DNA from: Cristatella mucedo
Lineage: Eukaryota > Bryozoa > Phylactolaemata > Cristatellidae
DNA: 64,000 bases
NCBI GenBank assembly: GCA_009760855.2
Contig: WPIO01000001.1
Coordinates: 21,850,501 to 21,914,500, forward strand
Reading direction: 5' to 3'
The notes beneath the pieces are model-generated. The model searched no databases. It saw nothing but the letters and a program-made list of their open reading frames with translations, and had not been told where the DNA came from. Position numbers and translations under genes: made by a program. Shown in pieces: positions 1 through 40,344 of this stretch; the first letter of the stretch is position 1, and every line of letters begins with the position of its first letter.

Positions 1-330
1 CATTCACACATCTGTCATACATTACTTTAACCAGAAGTGGCTACTATACTCGAATAACGGAACTCATGGAAAGGCTCACGAGAATGCGTGCTCCTTACTT
101 GTTCCACTCCATCGCGACACGGTTGGGGTGCAACTTGCCGAAGTATGGACTTTTCCCAATCTCGTCGTTGTTTGAGCCTCTGCCTGACCACCTAATTACG
201 TGCATGTCTGTGATTGTAGGTTGTATGCAAGTTTGCATTTCCATTCTCTACAAACTTAGGCTACTGCACTCTCTTTATAGCTGAATGATGACTAAAAATA
301 TTGTTCTGATTTCTTAATGGGCTGTTGTAG

Positions 331-27883
<27,553 letters not shown>

Positions 27884-28296
27884 ATTGACACGTGTCTACC
27901 GTGAGTGTTACTAATGTGGTGCTCGCCTCGATGAACTATTCATGTGCACCTGCTCTCGTTACAGTTGAAGTTATCTAGACCTGAGCTGGTACCATCATGT
28001 CAGATGACGTGATCATTTTCTTGAGGAAAATGTTTTAAATGAACTTAATTGTGAAATCCAGTTGAAATTAGTGGGCCAGAGGGCTGGTGGATGACACGAT
28101 ACAAAAAAGAACATTGCCTAATTTTGGGCCTTCTGAAAAGATTACGACAGCCAAACTACTTCAAGCGTCCATAATGTCGTGTCTAGATTACTGCAGTAAA
28201 CTAAATTCAAAACTCCAGATCGGTGCACGTATGTGTCAGCAACTAGCATAACCCTCAGCATCTCCTCTGGTCAGTCATAAACGGCATATCTAGTGA

Positions 28297-28476
28297 GCCG
28301 TGATGGCACACTAGGTAAGGCGGTTGCTTTCACCGCCTCGGTCCCGAGGTCGTGGGTTTGATTCCTGTGGTGGGGCGATCCTTTATCGCCACTGCAAGCG
28401 GTGGTGATAGCCGTAAAGGCTCTTCTGTCGCTATACAAAAAGAGGCTGTTTAATCAGCTAGGATTTATTTTTTTAT
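28297..28476 (+). mobile_element. tRNA-headed SINE, copy 2
   Basis: Same element as at 10987-11164: head gccgtgatggcacactaggt, hairpin ctcggtcccgag, B box with one change (gggtttgattcc), and tail 'gaggctgtttaatcagctag'. It lies inside a decayed LINE. Confidence 0.85.
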
Positions 28477-28542
28477 CTACCACAAGATACCACTTTTGTC
28501 TAAGATTTACTAGCTCCCTATCGAGCGTCAAGCGACTTGAAG

Positions 28543-28543
28543 A

Positions 28544-28577
<34 letters not shown>

Positions 28578-28611
28578 GCTCGCTCTCTCTCTCTCTTTCT
28601 CTCTCTCTTCT
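28543..28611. repeat. (CT)n microsatellite, imperfect
   Basis: CT repeat with CG and TTT interruptions. Confidence 0.95.
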
Positions 28612-29139
28612 TCATGTCACTTCACTAGCACCAGCCTGCCTGTCCAGTCTCCAGTCACGTGCTCTCGAACCACCTGCTCTCCAGCTTCCTGTCGTATTGC
28701 GTTCGTCGCACTTAATTCAAATCCTTTTGTGATTGTGTCTTCAGTTCTTAAGCACCGAAAGTCTGGAACTCACATCTGGCTTCTTTCACAAGCTGTATTG
28801 ACTTTGCCTCATTTAATTCTCAGCTGAAGATATATCTGTTTCACTAAGCTTCCTCTGCGCCCCAGCAAACCTGTCATTGTTTTTTCTGTATGCATTGCAA
28901 CGGTGCAAAAGTAAGTGCATACGAATAAGCAGAGAACCTAATAACCAGTGGGCCCGAGTATCTTGTTGCGACCTTCTACAGGCGTTCCAAAGCATAATAC
29001 TTGCACACTTTTGCATGCTAGTCTATGCGTGATTACTAGTTTGTCATGAAATCTTGGTTTTTCAACTCCTGAAACGAGTTATAAAGCGTCTGATGAATAT
29101 TATTTTATTATGCCGCCGTGCAAAAGAATTTATATCAAG

Positions 29140-29345
29140 TGGCTGTGCTGCTATATCCAGTGTACTCGCTACCTTGACTGCCCTCCTGAAACAGCTATAT
29201 CTCCCACGTTCTCATTGTTGCATGAGATGGCGTCAGTTGGCCGCGGTGTACAATCAGAAAGCAGGCCAGGCTTGAGTATGCACTAGAAACTCTCCAGCAA
29301 TAATACCCACTTAGTCCTTGTGGCTTTGTGGAACTACAGTCGGCG
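29140..29345 (+). mobile_element. Decayed LINE family A-like 3' fragment
   Basis: 'cttgactgccctcctgaaac', 'tctcattgttgcatgagatg' and 'cacttagtccttgtggcttt' follow the order of the family A 3' end at 12310-12500 with substitutions. Confidence 0.5.
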
Positions 29346-30437
29346 ATTGATTCATTTTAAAAAGGTAATTTTTGCTCGAGGATAACTTCATCGACATGGC
29401 AAAATCAAACAAAAGCTGATTTAAGAGCCTCACTTGGAAAACGAGTGACTTCGAAAGGCTGGCCGCAGTCTAACGTTGTTTTGAAACCAAGTGCAAACAA
29501 TCTTCTTTTAAGTCAATCTTGTTTCTTCGTGTCAGCTGTTTAATGATAACATCTACTTTTAGTATAATCCTGCTGTATACTCCCCAATTGTATATTCTTT
29601 GTTTTCCAGCGTACTTAAAATGTCTACAGAGAAATTTATTCTCTTGGTGCTGTGCACGGTTTTTGTTGTTAATATCATTATTAATATATATATCGGCTTG
29701 CGTAGCAGTGGTTTCCCCAAGCTCGGCAAAAACAGGTGAATTGTTTTCTAAACAGCATTGTCGTGATCCAGACACGTAGATACTGTATCTGTTCCTGTAT
29801 GTTGATCTGACTGTGTCGCACATTTGCTTGCTTGCTTTTCCCCATTTTTCTCGAAAAACAAGTCAAACAAACTGCAATAAATATAAGACAGCCTGTTGAT
29901 CGTGGGCTCGAAAAATATATATTACAGGTTCTATTACAAATACTCTGGTTTAGGCCAGTATATACACACAATATACATACATTTACATATATAGATTGTA
30001 AGTATGTACGTTCCTGTTTATGTCCATTATGTATTTACAAATAAATGGGCACTCAGACTTACTCTGTTCGTCAGCCTTTTATTGCGTGGCATAGCAGCTG
30101 AAATGAAAGGTGAGATCCACCCAGTGTCGCTCTGAATTTGTTAAGTAAGGGAAGCTGACGATTCCTGCAGAGGGTTCCCCCCCCCCCCGGAGATCTTCGG
30201 CTTGAAACGGGCATCCCACTCAGTTAACGGGTGCTGCAGCCCGCCCACCCCATTTGCTATGCTTGAATGTTGGCAGTGCAGGTCACGCGAGGTCAGAGTG
30301 ATCATTTTTTGTGAGTTTCTTGTGGATCTGCTATATCACCGACATATGCTGATGTATTTACTTAAATGAATTTCAGTACGTACTTCTACCAATTCTCGTA
30401 CAGATGACCCTGGTTGGTACGCTAGTCCCTGCATCAG
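29346..30437. other. Spacer with no recognised gene
   Basis: AT-rich DNA with a TATA/CATA-rich stretch at 29920-30010 and a C homopolymer (12 C) at 30177-30188. Open frames on both strands lack recognisable motifs. Confidence 0.35.
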
Positions 30438-30665
30438 CAAATGGAAAGTGCCAAGAGAGAGATAGCTTTCTCTGAGGGTGCTATATCAACTGTAATATTA
30501 CTATCATTATTTTAGCCTAGGAATAGCGCGCTAATTTATCACGACCCAAATTTTGGGTCTGAGTCCTGCGGTAAATGATAATTTATTGCCCCCTGCGAGC
30601 GGGCAAGGTAGCTGCTAATCCTCTTCTCGCACTATGCAAACGAGACTGTTGAATTAGCCAAACTG
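30438..30665 (+). mobile_element. LINE tail relic followed by SINE relic
   Basis: 'aatggaaagtgccaagagag' and 'tctctgagggtgctatatca' mark a LINE end (30438-30510). Then a degenerate tRNA-like unit with 'tgggtctgagtcctgcgg' and the tail 'gctgctaatcctcttctcgc' / 'gagactgttgaattagcc' resembles the local SINE family. Confidence 0.5.
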
Positions 30666-30814
30666 ACGGCGACAGTGAACGTGCATGTAGAGACACGTGG
30701 GGATATTTATAGCAGCTGATGATCGGCAGCTTAAGGCTCACCAAAAATTCTGAAAACGACTAAAGTGAACTAATTGTAATTTCGCGAGTACGCACTGCAC
30801 TCATATGCGCGCGA

Positions 30815-30818
<4 letters not shown>

Positions 30819-30870
<52 letters not shown>
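30819..30870. repeat. (GT)n microsatellite
   Basis: Uninterrupted GT repeat. Confidence 0.98.
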
Positions 30871-30872
<2 letters not shown>

Positions 30873-30899
30873 ATGCGTAGGAGGGAAGCTCCTTATGCC

Positions 30900-32689
30900 G
30901 ACTGAATCTTCAGGGCTGTTTTTTCTGCGGTTATGCATCCACTATTCTAACTTCATTCAAGTTCTAACTGAATGTTTGTTTCGTGCATACAGATGGTATG
31001 ATGAGTCTCACTAATGAGGAGGGTGAGTCGATGGATAAGTCGTTAAGCGCTCGTTTGGTAATATAAAGAGAGCTTGTTCGATATCTGGTGTTACTTGATA
31101 TCCCGTTTAGACATACACCGAACTTTACTCCCTTTTAACAGGTTTTCCTTTGTAAAAAAGAGACTTAGAGAGAGAGAGTAAATATTCAGCATCTAGGCTT
31201 GTTTGTCTTAAACGCCTCAACTGCTACGTTGCGTCTGTCAATCACTTATGGGTCGCTTCATTCTCTCTCACGGGTTAACTACTAGGAAATACCCGATCAT
31301 CAGACTTGCCCTCTAACCTGCGACCAGATGCTCTGACTTCGGTCGTTTAGCTGCACTCGGATAGAGAATCCTTCTCAGACCTGCATTTCGCTAGTGTGCT
31401 TATAAAACATGGATGGCAACAATCCTCTGACTTGTTGATGCTAAAATAAAAATTATTTATAACCCGCTCCTGACAGAACTTGCTCGGTCCCTGTGATTTT
31501 TCCTTTGTTGGCTTATGCTTACAGCCCATTTGCATGCTGAATTGTTCAATAATCCGCCTAAGATTTTTCTTTTCCAGATAAAAATAAATTGCCTGAAAAA
31601 ATGTATTTATATTAGATCGCTTTACAAATACATCCTTGTTATTTTTATTTTATTATTTGCTGTAATTTGTGTGAAACCTCTCCCAAGCAGACTCTGTATT
31701 TTTCAAGACTATTTTTCAGGCTAATTTCACGATGGTTCATGGGCGCGCTAATTACTCACAGCTGCTGGGTTCACAAAACTACAAAATAACCTGAGACATC
31801 GATGTGGTGACTTTGCAAAACTCAACTCAGTCAACTCAACGACCACAAGTCTCTTGATAAGGAAGAAACAAAATATCATATTATACTGGCTTAGCATAGA
31901 CAAATATCTGTAGTAGTTTTATAAAAGAAAAACTTGAGCTGTGGGAACCAAGGAGCCTCTTTGTGATTCTAATGGTGAATTGGCATCGACCTGGAATGCA
32001 ATGCCAATTAAGTTTTTTAACTTCAGGGAATGTCTGCAGGGTATAATTGTTGCCAAAGAAATATAAAATTTTGTTCAGCTCAAAAGTAATCTGGAATTAT
32101 TCTGGCGACATTTCGCAGCTGTCGCCGTTCGGGGGTTACGCCGCTTTCGCTTTATTATCACACTCTGATTCAATAAAGGTTTGTTTAAAAGCAGAGACTC
32201 GTTAGATTTGTAATTTCGGAAGAAATTTGTCATAACATTGTAGTAGCGGTCTTTCTTTAAATTAGGATTTCTACAGACATTGCGTAGCTGTCCCTGCTAG
32301 CAATACCGTCCCAAACCGTTTGCTAAATTAGTCGCCTTAAAGCAGAGCGCTGACCAGCCGAGCAGCTTGCGTAACTGGAGGGAAGTCCTTGGGGGCTTTC
32401 ACGGAGCTTCCGTTCTGCAGAAAAGGCGAAAATGTCGCTGAAACTGGGAAGCCTTCAGTTGCCATGGAAATATGTAAGCCAGTTAACTACTCTTTTCAAC
32501 AGACTTGGTCACATGAATGCACATCGTTCGGCTGCTGCATCAGTTGCCGTACTATGATGAAAGACGAGCTTGAGTGACCCAGTCACGTGAGTCGCTTGCA
32601 GTGTGCAGTTAAGTGCCAGCCCCTCGCCAACGGGCTAAGACCTAGCGGTCAGCAAGGCTGGACAAACAAGCATAAACGATGAGGAATAT
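30900..32689. other. Spacer, nothing recognised
   Basis: AT-rich spacer between the two genes without identifiable exons, RNA genes or well-preserved repeats. Confidence 0.35.
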
Positions 32690-33160
32690 ATAACAATATC
32701 AACATTATTATCCATTTCATTTCCTTAATAAATCCCTATCTAGACACTTCAATTAGGTTGATTAAAAGGATGTCGGCCGACGAATTGCGGTAGCCTATAT
32801 GATTGTCACAAGCATTGGCACGTACGGGGCCAACTCGTGTGGACAGAGCAAATGCTCGGACAAAAGGTAGGTTTTTAGCCTCATCTTAACTGGCTTTGAG
32901 TCCAGGCTTTTGGTGCGTAGTCCCCGGAGGCGTGCTATCAAAGGAATTTAGGCTGCTTGCGATTGCAGTTAGGGGCAACAAGAGGCGGAGCGAAGGAGTG
33001 TGCGACGCTAGGAGAGGGCCGAGGAATTAGCATTGCAGCTAGCTTAGCTGGAGCAAGAAAATGGAGGGGTAGGAAAACGTTGAGTGACACGACCCTGAAG
33101 TTGGTGTGCTGTGAGAAAGGCGAAGCCGTTGACCAATCTTATTTCCCTGCCTGTCGTGGA
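32690..33160 (-). mobile_element. Decayed LINE of a third L2-like lineage
   Basis: In reverse orientation: an ATT-rich end, 'aaatccctatctagacactt' (cf. the LINE stem), then 'gaccctgaagttggtgtgct' and 'agtccaggcttttggtgcgt' at the positions where family B has 'gaccttgaagtcgatccgtt' and 'gagttccaggctttgggagc'. The block order fits an L2-like 3' half. The protein is fully decayed. Confidence 0.45.
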
Positions 33161-33837
33161 CATCACAGCTGTCATGCTAAACCACTTCTCATTGGCCTCC
33201 AAATGCTCACCAATAAGCAGAAAGTATCCTAAGCAATCTTAAAATGCCGTGTTTGTCGAAACAATGATTCACAGCCTCCCTGAGCAAATTTTTCAATTAA
33301 CAACATTGAAAAAGTTTAGAGAGCGATATTTGTTTACACCGCAGCTAATCCGTTAGCTTATTATTTACATTGTGAAAGACGACTTAAACTCTGGTTCTTG
33401 GAAATAAAGGACTACTTACCTAAGGAAGAAATTTGAATATTTAGTGATTAGCAAAAGGTTATTTTCAAAAATAAAAAATTTGCACTTTAAAATATATGTT
33501 AGATTCATTGAGGAAAGTAGCTGGGAAGAAAACTTTCCTAACAGCGTAAATGGAATCACAAATGATTTTAGAAAGTGCACCAAGCGTAGGCATGAGTCAT
33601 ACGACGATTGCTTGATAAGAATCACTTGCCTAATCACTTGATAATTACACGAAAGCAAATAACAGCGCTTCGTGATAGAAGGATTTGCTTCTTAATTCGT
33701 TATGTGTTTCGCGAGATTAATCCAAATGTTACCATACTTACTGCGTTACGGTAAGAGAAGTGAGAGCTCTTTGCCGTTCTAGTCAAAGCATTACTGGTCC
33801 GTCAAACCCCGCGTATATGCCTGCGGTTACGGAATAA

Positions 33838-34119
33838 TTCGGCGTTACCGATATAAATACGTTACGCTGGTGGATTTCGCGCATTTATCAAACTGTATTA
33901 ATCTTTAGGGAAGTTTCCGACAATATCGGTCACTTTAACGAAGAAGAAGAAGAAGAAGAGCTTTCCGTGGATGATCCAGAAAACGAGAGGACTTACAGCT
34001 ATCGATTCAACTGCAAACTGGATTCAATGGATGACTATGGCTCATTCAATTATCTCGATTACTTTAATATGTTTGAATTTAGGCGGAGTTTGTGTCAGAT
34101 TCATGCAGATTTTATTTGA
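33838..34119 (+). other. Unassigned open frame, possible exon
   Basis: An open frame of 93 codons without ATG, preceded by a possible acceptor (AATCTTTAG, ending 33908), contains a run of seven Glu from a (GAA)n repeat (33940-33959) and then an acidic, aromatic-rich stretch (RTYSYRFNCKLDSMDDYGSF, NYLDYFNMFEF). I recognise no family. The composition resembles a real protein more than the surrounding DNA does, but no partner exon was found. Confidence 0.2.
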
Positions 34120-35800
34120 ATGAAATCTTAACGTAAAATGAGATGACGCTCTCAAGAATTCCTAGTTTACAATCGGCCCAAGAGAACGCAGGAGAGGATT
34201 TGCATTCAGAGGATGCAAGGAGCAAATACTAAAATTGTGATAAAATCTCTTGACCAATTTTTAACAAGTGTATGGAACAATTACTCGTAAGTCTGTTATG
34301 TTGTTGCTATCATTAGATTGGCGGGGCTCACGTAACGCAGCATAGAGTCGAGCAACGACAGCGCTGCTTGTGACAGTGCCCAGCGATTGTCTTGTCGACA
34401 GTCGAATGGCTGTGTTAATTGGTTAAGTGGTAGCGACTGATGTGTCGGTCGTCATTGATTAATAAGCTCTCGATTTATGCATTACTAACAGAAAAATCGG
34501 AGGCTCTAACGAATATTACAGCTGGAACCACCTCGCTAACTTTGTCATTTAGGAATAAAGCGAGGACGCAAATTGGTTCTAGGTTTGAGGAATTGGGTGA
34601 GGCCATGGCTTTCACGACTTAGGTCTTTGACTATGGCCAGATCTCCGATGAAAGTCCGTTGATCGCTAATTTTAGTGCAACTCATCCTGACATTGAGCTC
34701 TTCGTTGAGGATGAAACTTTTAGTGTCTTTTCTGACGTCGCAAGTGGTAAAGAGGCTCTATAACAAGATGCTAGGTTCTTCTAGTAAGAAGGTCAAGGGC
34801 AAAAGGTGGGTTTACGTAGTAGAGGATAACCATAGTAATTTCTATCATGCCGAAAAAAAATAATATCGTTATTGCTATTATTATTATAATAATGAAGGTT
34901 AATAATAAAACTGTTATTAACTAATAATAATATTCTTCCTTGTGCAAAATCATGTAATGCATCAATGCACGCCACTGGCAAATAGGGAAATCGTGAATAG
35001 TAGTTATTCAAGCCTAGAATCCCTACGACTCATCATTAAGTATAAATTAGTAGCGATGTTTTTGACAGATCTCTGGATGGCTAGCGTTTATATTGACTCG
35101 ATCCAGAAGTATGTATCTCTGACGATATTTAGAGAGATTTGAAGACTGAGGACAGAAACGCCGTTTTAACGAGCATACCATTAAAAGTGGAAATAATAAA
35201 TGCACATACAAAAACTATTCAAATCAGCATGTATTCCAAGATTATGGATCAAGCTCAGAAATTATTTTCAGCAAACATTACGTAGAGATGAAAGCGAATT
35301 AGATAGTTGTATGTATGTTTTCCGTCGTCGTGTTTTCCACAGCTCGCTACCTCTAGTATACTTGTGTGTTAGCTATTGCTTCTACTTCGATGTTAATAAG
35401 CTATTTCTTACATGAAAATGGTCCCATTGCAAGCCATTATCGTAGCAGTAAACTTAAAACTAGCATTACCATGTTAAATTACAAGTCGGGTTACTTTTGT
35501 TTTGGAAATCATGCATTCTATTATTCAAGCATCTGACTCTCCATTGGCCAATACTTCTTTAGTGCCAATTTGAATACGGTCTCTTGGGTGTATGATCGTT
35601 GCCATGGTACCTCTAGTGCTAATTTATGCATGTAACAGTAAAGCATATTACTTCTTCAACTGTCAAAGTTGTTTAATTATCATAATACTCGATGAGAAAT
35701 CTCCAGCGTTAATTTCACAATTGTTTCACGTCAAATTCATCATTCAATTGCCAATCATATAGAATTAGTCGTCAATTGGGAATTTTTCATTAATAGTAGT
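34120..35800. other. Spacer, AT-rich, nothing recognised
   Basis: Contains an AT-rich, TAA/TTA-repeat stretch at 34855-34935. No convincing gene. Confidence 0.35.
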
Positions 35801-36215
35801 AATAATAATGAAATGTTCACAGCGCCACAAGGAAATTAAATCTTCCTGGGCACTTTTCGTGTGCTGGAAAGAAAATACGTCATATGCTTAGTGATAGCAT
35901 CCATAGTGTCAGCACAAATAACCATGCAAAGCATGTTTCAAGATGACCCGGCAAATGCTTTAAAGAATAGGTACAATTTACCTTCCTTTAAGTGTTGTGT
36001 GGACTCAAAATATATCTTGAAGTAAATCTGTAGTGAGTTCCATATTTTTGGTGCTTACGAACTAAGGGCACGGCTTGCAAAGATTTGAGGTTGGTTAACA
36101 GCACAGCTGAACTACTTGCATCAAAATAGATATACATTGATATATGATTAATACTGATCGTTTTTATAATGCCCTAAGCGAGCTAAGTCTCTATCCACGA
36201 GGCTTAAATCTTGCT
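35801..36215 (-). mobile_element. Decayed LINE family B-like 3' fragments
   Basis: At 35801-36110: AAT-rich tail, 'acagcgccacaaggaaatta' stem remnant, the 'gcttagtgatagcatccata' block, and 'ggtgcttacgaactaagggc' matching the YAPKAW region in reverse. A second tail remnant lies at 36160-36215. Confidence 0.55.
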
Positions 36216-37326
36216 GTGAGGGAATCAGTAAGCAAGGCTAGTGACATGCTTAGACAAACATAAACTTACAAAAAAATATCATGATTAGATCAGCTTACTA
36301 CAGCAAAGTGGAAGACACTCGGGGCCATCGGTTAGTGGGATCTTTATCTATTAAAATGACCTGAATCACATCGAGCTAAGCACACAAAGTAAGCAAGAAC
36401 AAAGAAAAACTGATAAGTTCACCAGAATAAAGGGAAAGCTGACAGCAACAGGTGCGTCTTTCGCGATGACTTATAAGATGCAACGCCATAGCTGAAGGAA
36501 ATGAGACCTGCGCTTTTGACGCATGCGAGCTTATTCTCGACAAAGAAAAGATTTCAGTTAAGCGTAAGTCATTTCGCCTCGGTTTGAAATTGTGTTATGT
36601 GGCAGTTTCCACGCTGCTCATGGCAGAAAAACATCGCTCCAAAGAGAGACGAAGCCAGGATTTTCATAAAGAGGAAAGACCGGCACAATTGTTATGCAGT
36701 GGCACGATCCACAATTATGTAAAAATTAATAGCTCAATGTATACAGTTTATTTGCCAAGAAATTTGCAGTTGCTCATCGAGTTGAAGTATGATATAGGTG
36801 GTGGTCGGGATTGTAGGTCTAGGAGGCGGCCCAGGTTGTTGCCTCGCTATAGGGTTGGGACAAAATCCCCTGCCCCCTGGCTCTGCCACTGGCGGTAGAT
36901 TTTTGTACCAACTGTAGCCTTATATTGGATAGGCCAAAAGATCATGGAAGTAAAGTCACAGAAGTCAAGACCACTTATCACAAATTAATTAACCTGCTTG
37001 GCTCTGGTACTCTTGTCTAAGCCACCAGTTTTTAACCATGATACGCAACCAAAAGTAGGCTGACTTGTCTTTTGACCTGATGTGCTCATCCAGTGAAATG
37101 TGGCTTTAGAAGGACATCCAGATTTCGTGCAGTTGCTACAGGATATATTCTAGCAGAGCGTATTTTGAGGGTTAGGCTTCGGTTTTGAGTGTTAGGTTTG
37201 ACGCTGACTTTGGCTCTTGCTAGTAAGTTGACTGTCCCTTCCATCCAAGTGCGAATGGCCGCAATAAGTGCGGCAAAGGAGTTTAAAGAGTTTGACGGGC
37301 TTTAAAGCTGGTAGGAACCAAAACAT
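36216..37326. other. Spacer, probably very old LINE sequence in part
   Basis: The frame at 36584-36898 has no recognised motif. At 36990-37200 the order of words (e.g. 'ctgatgtgctcatccagtga', 'ccagatttcgtgcagttgct') faintly resembles the family B 'ctgatgtggtcgtctaacga' region in reverse. Too decayed to call firmly. Confidence 0.3.
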
Positions 37327-37427
37327 AGGTAGGTTGTGAGTGAGCTACACAAAACTCTCCTGCGTAAAACCCAATTGTCTTTATGGCTTTCAAGAGTTAC
37401 AGACGGAGATACATTACATTACATTAC
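37327..37427 (+). mobile_element. LINE family A extreme 3' end
   Basis: 'cacaaaactctcctgcgtaa', 'tgtctttatggctttcaaga', 'gttacagacggagatacatt' followed by ACATTACATTACAG: the family A terminus with its pentamer-like tail. Confidence 0.8.
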
Positions 37428-37447
37428 AGCAGTGTGAAAAGACCTAA

Positions 37448-37535
37448 ACCGTGGTGGTGCAGCGACAGTTGACAGCGGCAGTGCAGCGACAATTGACAGC
37501 GGCAGTGCAGCGACAGTTGGCAGTGCAGTGACAGT
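37448..37535. repeat. 24-bp minisatellite
   Basis: The unit tgcagcgacagttgacagcgg + cag is repeated about three and a half times; the third unit lacks six bases. Confidence 0.85.
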
Positions 37536-40344
37536 GATGCCCAGGCAAGATGAAAGGACTCAAACGCCTTAGCAAGCGGCAGGAAAACAAGCAGAGAGAC
37601 TCTGGCTGATTCTGCATGCATAATACGGTCGTTTTATATTCTCTCCAGAGGTGACTCTGCGAAGTTACAAGCTCGAAAACCTGACTGGAACTTTTTATAT
37701 AAAACGCGAATGACAAAGTGCACTCTCGAAGATTAAAGTGAGAAAATTCGTTATTCTCTTTGTCGAGCCGCAAGATGGCGCACTTGCGGCGCATGGCAAG
37801 ATGGCGCAGCGTTGTCTTCCGTGACAGATGCGTAATGAACTTATACTATGACTCAGCGAAGCGAGTCCACAGACAGTGAGCTGCTGAAGTATTACTGTCT
37901 TTGTACGAGTATAAGTCGCACCCAAGTATAAGTTGCACCCTAATTTATGAACAAACTTTTTTGAAAATAATTTGCCCATATAAATTGCCAGCGCGCACCA
38001 GAAGGATAAAAGCGTAGCCTCGTAAAAATCCACGTTACTGATAAAGGTCTGCACTTATTTTTGTAACATTAAAGAATGTCTTGACCATGATTTAAACTCA
38101 TCTGGCTAGATGAATCAAGGAGATAAGAACAGCGAAATTATGAATGCGCACAGTCGCGGAACGCCCGAGCCAAACATCCGTAGTTCACCCGCACTAAGCA
38201 GCCGAGTGTGCGAGCCCACCAGCTGAAAGGCGCCAGTAGATCTAAGCACTCTTGGCAAAGTTTATCCATTAGTGAGGTCTCAAATACAACGATGAGATTG
38301 ACTTTTCCACTCCTAGCTTCGAGCAGTAGGGCCTTGAAAGACTCGCCATGTTCTATAGCCAATCATGGGTTTAGTAGCCAAGCAACGCGCGCCATTTAGA
38401 ATAAGATTGTTATTGCTACAAGATAGGCAGGTGCCCGGGGATTTTCTTTGGCCAAGTAGTGAACATTCCAGACGGCTAGTCTCAGGCTTGCATGGGGCAG
38501 CGCTTCTACCGAGGATCTGTCTAGGTGGCTTCTTATCTTGTTGACATTTTGTATCTAGAAACCCTCGGTATGGCTGACAGCCGTATTAAGGTCCCAAGAT
38601 TGACCACGCTAAGAACATTAATAAAAGTCGAATGAATTGCGCCTCATCTTTCATCTCATTAAACCCAAAACCCTCGACTTTAAATTTGTCTTTCAAATTA
38701 GTAGAGACTAAGTCTTTACTAGTCGCTGAGCCATTAGCGGACTTAGTAATTCTAGAAGTAGTCAAAAACACAAATCAAAAGGGTGCTTAGCGACAGCGAC
38801 TTGATATAGATAAAAGTGAACGTATTCACCTGAGTGCCGTTAGCATAGCTGTAGTATTACAAGCTGTGGGCATCGATGATGTTACCGGCAGAACGATAAT
38901 CGCCCACAATTCTGCCCACTCTCTCCGCTGCATAGCTACCGCGAGGCTCCCTATTGCACACCAATCTGTTGGCGTTCATTTCTCAACTGAAATAGCTCGG
39001 AGCAGTTAAATAGCGAGAGCACTTCGCCTATTAAAAGCTTCTTTGTGTTCTCCGGTCCTTAAATGGTTTGTAAGCCAACGAATAGTTTAGAATTGATTGA
39101 GTAGCGACAAAAGAAAAAGCGATGAATGACAAGCTATGAAAAATACTTTCACTGTCGACATGCGCAGCTCTCGTGCTCAAGAATCATGAAGTTCGTATTG
39201 GCGGAAAAGGCAGCAGCGGCGACGACGCTTTAATCACCTCCCACTAAGCGGTAACATCTATTGTGTTTCGCAGGTAGTAAAAACAGGCCCTAAAAATTGA
39301 TACAATTTCACTTGACAGTTCACGATTTCCTAGGAGAGCGAAAATTCTGAAAAAAGCTTATTTACGCTATCGACCCAAGTGGAGGGCTTTTCTGCAGTTT
39401 ATAATGACGGACTCGCGTTAGGCAGCTAAAGGCAGTTCTGATTTTAGAAATTGAAGATGAGGATAGATGTTGGAGGTTTGTCCGTTAGCTCTTTACTTCG
39501 AATGGCATGCAGAGCGAAAAACCGTAATCTCGAAAAAATGAAGTGTACGTCCATGCGTGCAAAACTGTGACTGTTTGTATAAGTGGTCCGATTGCCGTAT
39601 CTCAATCTGCGTGGGAAGGTGCGCACGACTCAGCTGCACAGCCTCACAAAGCAGAACAAATTAGATTGCTACCAAATGAGTTCTTCCCCCTTAAAGTCAG
39701 GTTAACGCGTGCACGATACTTCAGGGGCGCTATATATCCACGAGACTGCAATTTATTGTGTAGTTTGCCATATTTATATTCAATAGCTGATAAACGGTTG
39801 CTCGACTCTCGCCTCTTTGAAATATTTCTACCTCCAGCAGCCGAAAGATGTCTATTTCGAAAGCGCACGTGATCGAAAAGGCTTCGGTTTAGCTGATGAT
39901 GCGCACGATGGTCGGCAGTTACGTCGATAGGGTCTCTTCATCGAGCTGATCTCAAGTGCGTGCATGACCCATGTATTACCTTGATCTCGGGGCATTGACA
40001 CACTCAGGGAATTTTGTCAATTAAGTTCAGGATTAGAATATAACAACAGGGTTTTGAGATCACTGCATTTATAAAACGTAATTCCAGAAATATTCTGTTT
40101 GATGAGGCTTTTTGTTAGCATTGAACGATCAGCATTGTACAGTAATATTAATAGTGCACCTGCATACCACCAACAAATAACTTAATCTCTTTCTAGGCAC
40201 TTTACAGCAGATCCTCGAGCCAAGATATCATCAACTAGATCTCTTCATTCAGTCGGTTCCAATAAAAATATTGCTGTACTGATAGCGTGTCTGTTTTAGA
40301 TTTTAGATATTGATTACATTGCAAGCGTAAGACGGTTTTACGGA
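37536..40344. other. Spacer, nothing recognised
   Basis: No gene recognised. A short stretch at 40170-40220 (aacttaatctctttctaggc, actttaca) is a LINE tail remnant in reverse. Confidence 0.35.

Larger units (their letters stand above)
28090..28850 (+). mobile_element. Decayed L2-like LINE, interrupted by SINE and CT repeat
   Basis: Fragments in order on the plus strand: 'TTAKLLQASIMSCLDYC' (cf. TSKLVHAFVTSRLDFC), then after a SINE 'SSLSSVKRLE' near LPxxxR, a CT microsatellite, and VLKHRKSGTHIWLL / SFN-like residues matching the APKAWNSL block. It begins about 200 bases after the glucosylceramidase stop. Confidence 0.5.
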
